Positions 34,101-42,489 of a stretch of DNA of 64,000 nucleotides are shown piece after piece. The position numbers were made by a program, and so were the translations under genes. The notes below the pieces were generated by a model. It searched no databases. It saw only the letters and a list, made by a program, of their open reading frames with translations, and was not told the DNA's origin. The stretch comes from Oreohelix idahoensis. Lineage: Eukaryota > Mollusca > Gastropoda > Stylommatophora > Oreohelicidae. The DNA lies in NCBI GenBank assembly GCA_024509875.1, contig JAMPIV010012452.1, positions 62,001-126,000 of the forward strand, read 5' to 3'. The stretch's first letter is position 1; each line of letters opens with the position of its first letter.

Positions 34101-34280
34101 TCCAGACCTCCAGGACGACCCAGAGTCCGCTGGGAGGACAACATTAGACAATCTTTGAAGGACCGAGGACTAGAATGGAACCAGGCCAGGAAGAAAACAG
34201 CTGATAGAATAGTCTGGCGCTCTCTCTTCCAAACCTCTACACCTCACGGTAGAAGGGGAACGACTAAATAAGTAAGTAAG
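31109..34280 (+). mobile_element. LINE family B, full-length insertion with TSD
   Basis: TCTTTTTTGAA repeats exactly at 31098-31108 and 34281-34291. The flanking piggyBac-like reading frame rejoins when the element is removed. The element is about 3.17 kb. It has a GC-rich 127 base leader, one ORF, and the tail AAATAAGTAAGTAAG. Confidence 0.95.
31236..34271 (+). CDS. LINE B endonuclease-reverse transcriptase, intact 1011 codons
   Basis: An uninterrupted single ORF starts at the first ATG after the leader. The endonuclease spans about residues 25-260: [33 protein letters not shown] near 159, and GSDHYLL near 255. RT spans about 480-800: IPKDWEIAIITPIFKKG, GNHRGISLLSVPGKIYSR, CFIDLEKAFDRVPW, TTGVRQGDILSPYLF and FADD at 33477-33488. 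A thumb and C-terminal region follow (YGCESWAMTTTHK, RWFGHVCRMGEDRLP, RPPGRPRVRWEDN). It would nick target DNA and copy its own RNA by target-primed reverse transcription. The stop lies only about nine bases from the element end, so there is almost no 3' UTR. All key motifs look intact; activity is inferred, not shown. Confidence 0.95.
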   Translation: MITNNTREKTGLILKATNWNGLQTTTYGTWNTRSINGKEEELVEEMRKAKLEILAITETKKKGQGVMDLDGNTLLYSGVPISERAKGGVGCIVAQNQKDSIKGWNFVSERIMVVKLKEGETIVNLVIVYGPNEDERAEVKEEFFELLQRTVDDCLDEVIMLGDFNARVGNDHARWGGVIGRYGEDTLNDNGKRLLRFCSEQNLIITNTKFPHKRIHAYTRCEPTKNEKSVIDYAIVRRSSFRYVRDARVWRGPEIGSDHYLLTIKRTTERVAQPRNCPTSRKKPSKRAGEMSIRTYKLREPEIKTRYQGLIATAVSNTEERPDDLETLWNKFKDIIKTAAAEACGEVRLGNQRKRTPWWTEEVKEKIREKKMAWKQYLGAKNTTGQMEKYREYVTLRTEAKNKVLAAKQKSWEEFGEKLEKDAQENQKLFYKTLKNMRKEKQCPLKFIKDKQGKLLTAPKEVMERWKEYFSELLDGEHGEASEMITTSTEEKTNDGEDDIKMEELRAALEKIKMGKAAGHDGITPEMVKYMGASGDLLLLKVLQAAWCNKTIPKDWEIAIITPIFKKGDNRQCGNHRGISLLSVPGKIYSRILEQRLRRLAEPQLDEVQCGFRANRSTQDLIFTLRQLSEKALEYKSEIHLCFIDLEKAFDRVPWSKLWDCLARKNIPAPLIHAIQSFYKSCRNYVRTANHKSEEFRTTTGVRQGDILSPYLFILLMDDVIKACKERTRKYSVGYWKMRQVYISELAFADDVALIAKSEAHLQSNLQVWKEELEKRGMVISSSKTKSMVISREERKHQIKLGEQVLEQVDHFKYLGAIIDRKGGIKEELATRKAAAGRLFQAINRGFLSKKEVGKKTKMAVYRSTYVPVLTYGCESWAMTTTHKSQIQTSEMRYLRKVVEVTRRDMVRNQTIRQGLKSHPLQTQIEQSQLRWFGHVCRMGEDRLPRQAWETKSQGSRPPGRPRVRWEDNIRQSLKDRGLEWNQARKKTADRIVWRSLFQTSTPHGRRGTTK

Positions 34281-34291
34281 TCTTTTTTGAA

Positions 34292-35050
34292 TGTATTCTG
34301 CGTCTGTGGCATCTGACAATGAGCATTTGTAAATGTGTGAGTAGTTAAGTACCTCTAGTTGGAGTCTGAGCTGCTTTTTTTCATTAACTGGGGTTGAAGT
34401 TGTAGCTGTAGGCCTTTGCAAGAGTCTTTGTCTGGATCGTTGATAATCCTTGACTGTGTGGTATAACTTGAAGTGGGGTATCAGGCATAGAGGTACATTG
34501 CAATCTGGGCAGTACATGCAAAACTGGCTTCTGTTCCCTGCAGCCTTACACACTTTACAGTCTGGTTTGTACCATGCCCTTTCATATTTATCAATGAAGT
34601 GGTGCTCAGTAAGTCGTGTTGTTGTGACCTGTGGTTTTGATGGTGTCACATTGTGTCGAAGAATAGCAGGTTCAATAAGAGTCATAATGACATCCTGATC
34701 TTTGCTTTGATCTTTTTCTGTAGAGTTGGCAGTGTTGTAGGTTATGTGCCCATTGACCAGGGCAGTTTCTTGTTTATATTATCATTGGAATGAACAGTAG
34801 ATATAAGATTAAATCTGTTTGTATCATGCCAGGTGACTGTCGGCATGCCTTATCTTCTGTCGCACAAAACACAGGATGATTTGTCTTTTTCAATTTGAGT
34901 TGTTTTTTTCTTCAGTGCTACAGGAAAATGCTTCCTATTTTCAGCTACTGTTCAAAATGCACCAATCTGAGTTTCAGGTCTTGAAATAAAGCTGAAGGTT
35001 GAATAAAAACTACCACAGAAGAGAATATGTCCCTTGTTGCATATGAAATT
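34292..35050 (-). pseudogene. piggyBac-like transposase remnant
   Basis: Minus-strand pieces match the C-terminal half of piggyBac-type transposases. They are ENRKHFPVALKKK, TVTWHDTNRFNLISTVHSND, and QETALVNGHITYN. The Cys-rich zinc domain follows (CKVCKAAGN, CMYCPDCNVPLCL, HFKLYHTVKDY; 34430-34600). The catalytic MGGVD region between STVHS and ALVNG is deleted, and stops interrupt the rest, so it cannot transpose. Its own termini were not found. Confidence 0.8.
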
Positions 35051-35059
35051 TGAATTAAA

Positions 35060-35279
35060 ACTATGGTGACTTTTCACTGAAAAAAAGAGTCCAAATAATC
35101 TCAGCTCTGAGAGTTTCTTCCTTGGTCACAAATGATGTCACATCTGTAGGTCTCCTAGTAGTGGTAGACGATTCTGACGTGTCTGAGGGAGTAGTGTTAG
35201 ATGGTTTTGATATTTCTGAGGGAAAAACTGCTCCTTGGGGTTGTGTTCTTTTCTGTTTAAAAAAAATAAAATGGAACAC
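35060..35279 (-). pseudogene. Possible hAT-type N-terminal exon remnant
   Basis: The minus strand starts after an acceptor-like TTTTTTTAAACAG and reads a Ser/Thr-rich stretch, then VTKEETLRAEIIWTL and, after a frameshift, VKSHHSFNSN. The RAEIIWTL-type block resembles the start of a hAT-like transposase group seen in many animals. It then runs into the piggyBac-like segment, so this is a scrambled remnant. Confidence 0.4.
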
Positions 35280-36367
35280 ACAAATAACTTATGAGTAGGC
35301 CTAAGCTATGTATATTTACCAAGTCAAAATTCTAAATGCATACATAATATAGTCAAACAATATTTAACTAGAACAAAAGGTAGGCCTAATATATAGTAAT
35401 TGGGAGGGTAATACTTATGATAAGTGAAAATCTATTAAATATCTAACTGGAAACAGCAGGCCTTTACCCCCCCCCCCCCCAATCTTTACTATTTTTGTTG
35501 GGTTTTGTTTAGTTTGTTTGTTTAGATTTTTTAAAAACATTTAATTTAATTTTTTTTTTTTTTTTAAATAACATAGGCCTAGACCTATGCACAAAATTGA
35601 TTTTCATTTATCCTAATTACAGTGATTTGACAGATGTGATGCCACTTTCGTGTATTGGTGGTTATTCATGTTATCAGGAATTGAAAACATGTAGGCCTAT
35701 CCTAATTAGCCTATAACCCTTCAGAGGTAGAACGGGATAAGTCTTTTCATCATAAATATAAGCCTAATAAAAAAGCATTCAAAATATATTTATTTCCAAA
35801 AACTGTGGTGAAATGAACAGTGGGACATGGGTCTGATAACTGGGTATGCTTTAGGATATGGAATAGCCATCAATTTCTATTTCTGACCATCTTAAACTGT
35901 GTCAAATATATTCCCGTATGCAGATGTAAACCAAGAAATTTTGTTCAAACGCTTGCCTATAGGCTAATTTTGGCCATGGTTAAAAATAAAACTGTAAATA
36001 GGCCTACATTGTAAACAGATGCAAGTACAGTAGGCCTATCTACAAACTGGACTTATTTAAAAAAGGTTTTATGAGATAAGTGAATTTATTACTTACCTGA
36101 GTTGAAATGAACGATTTAATACAACTTAAATGAAGTTCTTCGTGTTTTCAAAGTAGCTTTCGAGTTACAACAGACACGCAGCGCTAAACATAAATCTGCG
36201 TTTATGACATTAACGCAAAGCGCCGAAAACGAAACCACCGAAAACTTCTGGAAATGGATTTAGTGCGCAACAGGAAGTAAACATTCTACAGTAACTGAAG
36301 TTTAATGAAAAATACCATCAATAACAGAAAAATGGACGCAAAGTACCGAACTTTCGATTTCGTATTT
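35280..36367. other. AT-rich region rich in TAGGCCTA palindromes
   Basis: No gene is visible. Six exact TAGGCCTA words lie between about 35297 and 36038, plus partial forms. A C-run at 35469 and long A/T runs are present. The block 35605-35755 is related to 49555-49700. Confidence 0.6.
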
Positions 36368-36498
36368 TTTTTTCCAGGTCCAAAGCGGAAAATTGAAGGC
36401 TTTTAGCCATTTTTCCAGGCTTTTCAAGGCCTGGAATTTTTTTTTTCGTTTTCCAGGTTTTTCAAGATTTTTCCAGGTTGCTATGAACCCTGTTTACA

Positions 36499-37094
36499 GA
36501 ATAATGTGTATAACATCTCTGTAGAGGTGTCCATTTCTGCTTTTATAGCCTCTACTGGAATGTCAAGAGGGCCAGCTCCTTTTCCTTCTGTTAGAAGCTT
36601 TATGCCTTTCTTTATTTCTTCCTTATTTGGTTTTTCACAGTTGACTTGTAGCTCCTCGATTGCTGGCTGGAAGTCTGGGGAATTTTGTGGATCCAGTCTG
36701 TTGAAAAGTTGAGTGTTTTGTGGAATTGTCTGAGAGAGAGAAGAAATACCACCAGAATGGAAAGAAGGATCACTGGTCAACCTGCCTAAGAAGGGAAATT
36801 TACAAAAGGTTTACGTGCATTAATTACACGTGCATAATTTTATTATTAGCTCCAGGAAAAATATTTAACAGGTTCATCCTCAAGAAATTAAAGAGTCTAT
36901 GGGTAGAGAACAAACATGTTCTAGGCAAAGCAGATGCTGTACAGATCAGAATGACACAACGAGAATAATAGTGGAACAAAATCTAAAATGGAAAGCATCT
37001 CTTTACATTACATTTGTGGACTATGAAAAGGTATTTGCAGAGTAGACAGAGAACCACTTTGGAAAATGATGAAATGGAATCTCATTGAAGATTA
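36499..37094 (+). mobile_element. LINE family C, 5'-inverted copy, left part
   Basis: From 36499 to about 36720 the minus strand encodes FNRLDPQNSPDFQPAIEE, CEKPNKEEIKKG and MDTSTEMLYTLF. From about 36732 the plus strand encodes EEIPPEWKEGSLVNLPKKGN, which follows that block in family C. It then continues to VDYEK-like codons and WKMMKWN at 37080, where the TIR transposon interrupts it. Confidence 0.82.
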
Positions 37095-39259
37095 CACTGA
37101 CTAACAAAAAAAAACTTTTTTTTTCTTTCTCTAACATTTCTATGTTTTTCTGGTCAATTTTAATGCGCTGTTTTTAAATCTGCAAACCGTTTTTCTCTAT
37201 CAGGTCGGGATCTCTAGAAATACGCAATTGAAGTTTTTTAACAACGCATACAGTATTACAACATCATTCGTACAAGAAGTATAACAGTTATGTAGGCTTG
37301 AATTTCTTTGCAGTCGACTTTCGTCGGTGAATGGCATGTGGTACATCGCGATGAAGCATCCAACAATAATCGGCAAGCATGGTCACACTCCACCATCCTT
37401 GATAACGTGACTCCATTACGGCGATATCTTGATGGAATCGTTCTCCATGTTCATCGCTGAATTCGCCAAGGTTGTCAGGGAAAAAGTCAAGATGCGAATC
37501 GAGCAAATGGATTTTGAGGGACATGATACAGCCCATAATTCTGTATGCATCTATGCACTGCTTAACAATATGCAACATAGTCGACAGATTTGTGATTTTC
37601 CAGAAAGTTATCGACGATCGATTTGAATGCCATCCATGCGCGAAGTTCACTACCATGTAACAAGTTCTCGAATTGTTTGTCTGCAATAACTTTCCTAATC
37701 TGAGGTCCTACAAAGATACCTTCCTTTATCTTTGCATCGCTAACTTGCGGAAACTTTTCTCGAAGATAAGTGAAAGCTTTGCTCGTTTTATCTAACGCTT
37801 TTACAAAATTCTTCATGAGCCCCAACTTTATATGTAACAGTGGTAAAATGAAGCTGTCTTTGTTAACTAATGGCTCGCGTATTACATTTTTATGCCCGAG
37901 CTGCATACGATCCCGGATAGGCCACACCTTTCTTGCATAATGTTCCTGTCTGTTGCGGCTGTCCCATTCACATCGGAAGCAAGAAAATTTAGTATACCCA
38001 GTCTGCATGCCCGTGAGAATTGCAATGACCTTTAGGTCTCCACAAATCCGCCATTGGTAGTCACTGTACTTTATTTTTTCCAAACGTATAGCCATATTGT
38101 CATAAGTTTCTTTCATATGAACAGAGTAGGCGACTGGAATTGATGAAAAAAAAATTATGTTATGCAATAACACGGCTTTTAGACTAGTCTTGGAAGAATC
38201 GATGAAAAATTGCCATTCATTGACTATGTGCTCATGACCGTTTACATCTTTGCAATAGCAAATGTCATCACCCATCTCAAAGTATTGAACAAGTTCTCTG
38301 TGTCTATGACGAAATTTAGATATCGGAGTATTGGGCGCTAAAAGATTTCATTCTTTGAGTCGCGAACCGAGTAATTCCGCTTGTCCTTTGGTAAGAGCGA
38401 GATCACGTATTAGATCTGAAAGTTCTGAATGCTTAATTAAGTAAACACCATCATTCACCGGTATGTAATCTGAGTCAGAATTAGTTTCTAAAGCAGGTAA
38501 ACTATCACTTTCTGATGGTTCATTTACGTCCAACAGATATTGTTCTGGTGGTACTTGGATCGGACACGTGATTGGATCATGAGGCACTGGTTTCGAAACC
38601 GATTCAATATTTGGATAAACCACAGACTTTCTAGTTTTAAAAGTGAAACCATGGATATTTGTCAAGCAGAAGTAACAATCAGTAATGTGATTTGTATGTT
38701 CACGCCATATTACCGGCACTCCAAAAGGCATCGACTTATGCTTCGGCGATTTTCGTAACCAACCTGCCAATGTATTTGCACAAGTCGAACAAACTGCATT
38801 TGGCTTCCAAGATTTATTTGCATCATCAACTTTCGAATCGAAATAAAGTTCATATGCTTTCTTTAGTAATGGTGTAAAATTTTTCTGGTCAACACGATCG
38901 GTAAAATATCCGCACACGTAACAGAACAGATCAGCGGAATTTCTACAACTTCTAGAAGCCATATTTTGCTCAGAATTATTTCAAAATACAGTAACTATTT
39001 GAAAAATCGCGTAACATATGTCATGCATCTTTTAGCAGTATAAAAAGTAGAATTATGTTGCTTTTTATTAATTTTTAATAAGTTATATAGTAAAAATGAA
39101 ATGGAGCAAATAACGGTTTCCCAAAAATATATTTATTCACAAATATCTTAAGAACCCGACGTGATAGAGATAAACGGATTTCAGATTTGAAATCAGCGCA
39201 AGAAACTGACCTAAGAACACTTATTCTTATATAAGAAAGAAAAATGTTGTTTGTCAGTG
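37095..39259 (-). mobile_element. TIR DNA transposon, copy 2 (CMC/Chapaev-like, inferred), 4 bp TSD
   Basis: The ends are imperfect inverted repeats of about 110 bp. Both start CACTGAC, and they share GCGCTG, AAATCTG and CTCTATCA(G/C)GTCGGG. ATTA flanks both ends (37091-37094, 39260-39263). The disrupted LINE C restores exactly: TGAAGATTATTAACTT aligns base for base with TGAAGATCATTAATTT read from the 20.6 kb copy. One gene fills the interior. Confidence 0.95.
37288..38962 (-). pseudogene. Putative DDE transposase of the TIR element, copy 2 (nearly intact)
   Basis: About 560 codons. N-terminal Cys motifs: FCYVCGYFT, VCSTCANTLAGWL and DCYFCLTNI, likely a zinc-binding DNA-recognition part. An acidic linker follows, with the block LIKHSELSDLIRDLALTKGQAELLG. 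The core has WQFFIDSSK (Asp at 38198-38200), WRICGDLKVIAIL (second Asp 54 residues on) and CFRC starting 19 residues after that. It then has HIKLGLMKNFVKALDK, IKEGIFVGPQIR, HLLDSH, FSDEHGERFHQD and MLADYCW. Two lesions only: TGA at 38348-38350 where Trp is likely, and a frameshift near 37585. No role in databases is known to me; the transposase role is inferred from the TIRs, TSD and acidic residues. Confidence 0.87.
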
Positions 39260-39665
39260 ATTATTAACTTAATGAAGAAAACACATGAAGACTTAACATT
39301 TTTCATAAATTAAAGCTTAAGAACTGGAGTGCAACAGGAATGCCTGTTGTTACCATTTCCTTTCCTACAGTCTATATATAGGGTTGTGAAAACAGCAACT
39401 TCAACCAATAGAAACCTATTGCTCTGATTAAACAGCTTCATGATCTAGATTTTACAGATGAACTGGCTCTCCCCTCCCAAAACTGTAATCAGAGGTATGA
39501 CAAAATGAAAATACTTAATGAGAGGTGGGTCTGAAAATACACAGGGAGAAAACAAATATAATGTGACTAAATTCAGGAAATGATAAAAATTTTGCTCTTG
39601 AAGAAAGAGCACACCAAGATTTAGAATCATACATACACCTTGGCAGCAATATTGACAATGATATT
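39260..39665 (+). mobile_element. LINE family C, right part after the TIR element
   Basis: The plus strand continues with the codons for MKKTHED, then LHDLDFTDELALPS and the QRYDKMKILNER block. It stops near YLGSNID-type codons. Stops are frequent. Confidence 0.78.
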
Positions 39666-40119
39666 TTTTTTAAAAGCGGTTTATTTTTTCTTTTGTGTTT
39701 AACTAAATCTCAAATTTCATTTTTTCTCAATAATTCATCCTGGTGTTCTTAATAGAATTAAAAAGTCACTACAGCACTTGATATAGCCCTTTAAACTTTC
39801 TTGTCATTTGTCTACAAAATGAACATGTATTTTATCTGGTGGTGAGCAGAGTCGCATTTTTTCCTGGCACTAAAAACCATCAGTACGCCACTGCCCCAAA
39901 CAAGTACCATTTGCTGGTTACTGCAAGGGATTTGCTGTCTGGACTAAAGATACACGATCAAGAAAAAATAATTGAAATTTAAAAATAAAAAACACCTGTG
40001 TGCATATAGGGTAGAAACCCTAAAAAATGTTGATACTTGTGGTGGATGTGTAAAAATAACACTTATTATGTTACATATTTGTTGATAATGGTGACATACT
40101 GAGCACAGGTTACAATTAC
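39666..40119. other. No gene recognised
   Basis: AT-rich sequence, possibly intronic if the small exons at 40.1-40.6 kb are real. Confidence 0.4.
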
Positions 40120-40257
40120 GTTAAAAAGTTGTAAAGCATTACTGAGTAAAATGTCCCCAGCAGGATATACAGATGTGGAACTGCTCCTCGTATTCTCTCT
40201 CCCTGCAGAAACATGACCATCTTCCTCAACTTTACTTTCTATCTTCACTGTATGTCC
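40120..40257 (-). CDS. Candidate coding exon, possibly of the zinc-finger gene
   Basis: The exon follows ATTTTGTTTTCAG and ends at AAC|GTAATT, 46 codons, phase 0 at both sides. It reads GHTVKIESKVEEDGHVSAG and a Ser/Thr-rich stretch. Phase allows direct joining to the exon at 16671-16773. Codon content (acidic, no finger) suits the N-terminal part of a zinc-finger regulator. Joining to the distant exon is a guess. Confidence 0.42.
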
Positions 40258-40563
40258 CTGAAAACAAAATGTTGAACATATTCAAGTTTGAAATAAACCA
40301 CTTCAGTCTTAAACATTGCTACAGTTTGACAACTACATGATACATTTTTATGCATTTAAATTATTTTATTTTCTCAAGTGTTTCATGTTTCTGTCCCTGA
40401 TGAAAACTATATTTTACATATACCACACTTTTACAGAAAAAAAAAAAAAATATAGGACGTAGCAATAAGTAATAACATGTTTAAATGGACAATATTTTAA
40501 CAGTTTCTCATTTTAACTCAGCTGTATACAGGTTTGTTATCAAGAATTAAAAAGAATACTCAC

Positions 40564-40645
40564 ATTAAAATCTGTACAGATGTCATGTTTTATTTTTTGA
40601 TCCAGGATTGGGATCTTCTGTTCCATTTTGTTTGTTTTTTTCAAT
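40564..40645 (-). CDS. Candidate first coding exon (ATG at 40626)
   Basis: An acceptor (CTTTTCAG) precedes it and a donor (AAT|GTGAGT) follows. ATG at 40624-40626, in good context (AAACAAAATGG), opens 21 codons beginning MEQKIPILDQKIKHD and ends in phase 0, matching the next exon. The part before the ATG would be 5' UTR continuing from an upstream exon. Confidence 0.42.
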
Positions 40646-40794
40646 CTGAAAAGAAAAATGAATTATGTATGACAAAATCGTAGACAATTTGTTACTTGCT
40701 GGTTATTTGAGATATTGATATCACAAGAAATATCACAAGGTTTTTTTGTTTTTTTTTAAATTACTGAAAAAAAAAAAAAAAAACAACCTGAAAA

Positions 40795-41200
40795 TATAAG
40801 GAAGAGGGATACATGTTTAATGGTAGTATGTCCAATGTCACAATTAACAGTCTTTGCCATACTGTTTTTTTTCTGAATGATTCAGAGCTGTCAAGTTCAT
40901 GCAAAATGTGTTTATGATCATTTTTAAAAATTATAACGTCTACCATTAATCTATCTATACTTGTGCTTTATACACTATACTAATGCATTTGAGATAGTAA
41001 AACATGAGAAAAGTATGTTTTAACATTAAACACGGGTGTTATACATGTTTGATGATAGTATGTCTGTGAGAGCATTTTAAACAGTTTGTGCCACACTGAT
41101 TTGTATGAGTGATTAAGAGATTTTCAAATGTATACTAAATGTGTGTAAGATCATGTTTGAAAAATACGACTTTTACCATCTGATAGCTAGATTTTAAGTT
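40795..41200. repeat. Diverged direct duplication, period about 240 bp
   Basis: Segments 40812-40955 and 41047-41190 share TACATGTTT(A/G)ATG(G/A)TAGTATGTC, GCCA(T/C)ACTG, ATGTGT and CTACCAT/TTACCAT in the same order. Confidence 0.65.
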
Positions 41201-41204
41201 TCAT

Positions 41205-41430
41205 ATAATATAAACATCTGGGAATTTTTACAGAAGTAATTTTTTGTGTGTGCACTGTTCTTGAAATCAGATATACAGACAAGTTACAAATTTTGCCACA
41301 AAGTGCTACATTTTAATATATTCTATCACAGAATAATGAAATAAATGAAGGAAATTTGATATAAATTTTCCCATTTAGCCACTTTATTTTATGAGCAATA
41401 TATCTCTTCTATTCCTTACCTTTTAGTTCC
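41205..41430. other. No gene recognised
   Basis: AT-rich sequence between the diverged duplication and the 34 bp minisatellite. Confidence 0.4.
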
Positions 41431-41432
41431 CT

Positions 41433-41835
41433 GTAAAAGTAAAGCAGAGGTTGTGTTCTCACAGGAATAAAAGTAAAGTAGGGGGTGTGTTCTCACAGGA
41501 TTAAAAGTAAAGTAGGGGGTGTGTTCTCACAGGAATAAAAGTAAAGTAGGGGATGTGTTCTCATAGGAATATATGTCAAGTAGGGGGTGTGTTTTCACAT
41601 GAAAAAATGTCAAGTAGGGGGTGTGTTCTCACTGGAATAAATTTAGGGAGTGTGTTTTCACAGGAATAACTGTTAAGTAGGGGGTGTGAACTCACAGGAA
41701 TAAATGTAAAGTATGGGGTGAGTTCTCACATGAATAAATGTAAAGGATGGGGTGTGCTCTCACATGAATAAATGTAAAGTAGGGTATGTGTTCTCACAAG
41801 AATAAAAAGAGCATGTTCTCAGATGCATAAATTTC
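41433..41835. repeat. 34 bp G-rich minisatellite, about 11 units
   Basis: Units read GTAAAGTAGGGGGTGTGTTC plus TCACAGGAATAAAA, spaced 34 bases (41439, 41473, 41507). Later units drift, with TCAAG for TAAAG, and are shorter. The G5 block is preserved in most units. Confidence 0.93.
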
Positions 41836-41959
41836 AAAAAAAATGTAGCACTTTTTGTAGTTGTGGCTTTTAAACACGACAATTTTGCTGATTACTAGTG
41901 AGGTCTGGCAATTTTACAATCAATGACTGCTAAGTACTGGATCAGAAACTATTGTTTCT

Positions 41960-42440
41960 CCTTTATCATCAGCTAGTCATGTCAGTTATTGAATATGGGC
42001 TGGGAATACTCATGCTGTCAATATTACAAGGTAAATGGCTGGGAACACAATCAAAATGAAGGGATGCATATCATCATGGGCTGTGCATGATATAAACCCA
42101 CTGTGACTAAGAAGTACATGCTTGGATCGGTATTGATTAGATCCAGTGTTGTGATGGCCCAAGGCAAAAACCTATATGCTGATAACCACAGACAGAAGAC
42201 AACTTCTGCATGGGAACATAGCTGGCATAAAAGGAGTAAGAATAAAGAGGGATATCATGAATGACAGAGGGAAAATTGCGCAGGTGACCACAGTTAAAAA
42301 TATATTCAAAGGGGAAGACTGGAGTAAGTAAGGTGAGAACTAAATAAAGTATCAGCACATCATCAAGAGCTATGGTAGTGAGTGCAGTGCTTGAGACAAT
42401 GGAAAAGTGGAGCTGGAAATTAGTCAACCAATACATGATT
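41960..42440 (+). mobile_element. LINE family D fragment
   Basis: Plus-strand match to 26939-27279 and the reverse of 8600-8960: the end of RT (VMSVIEYGLGIL), NEGMHIIMGC, and KYIQRGRLE-type codons. It ends at the LINE B insertion. Confidence 0.78.
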
Positions 42441-42489
42441 AAAGCAAGAACAAAAACAAATATATAATGATTAGTGAAGCATGTCAGAA

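Larger units (their letters stand above)
30692..36492. mobile_element. 5.8 kb TIR element, hAT-like ends, 6 bp TSD
   Basis: The two ends are inverted copies of CAGGGTTCATAGCAA. TTTACA flanks both (30686-30691 and 36493-36498). TTTTCCAGG-type motifs repeat beneath both ends (30715-30745 and 36368-36478), as subterminal transposase-binding motifs do in hAT elements. It sits inside a family C LINE. About 3.2 kb of its length is a LINE B insertion. Remnants of piggyBac-like and hAT-like protein lie at 34.2-35.3 kb. hAT membership is an inference: the TSD is 6 bp where 8 bp is usual. Confidence 0.72.

Noticed and set aside
34170..34290. C-terminal extension of the piggyBac-like ORF (FSRSPSTVRCRGLEERAPD)
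   Set aside because: These residues come from antisense LINE B sequence; the true frame is interrupted by the LINE B insertion at 34281.
41433..41835. CRISPR-like spaced repeats
   Set aside because: Units are contiguous 34 bp repeats without unique spacers, in a eukaryotic genome.
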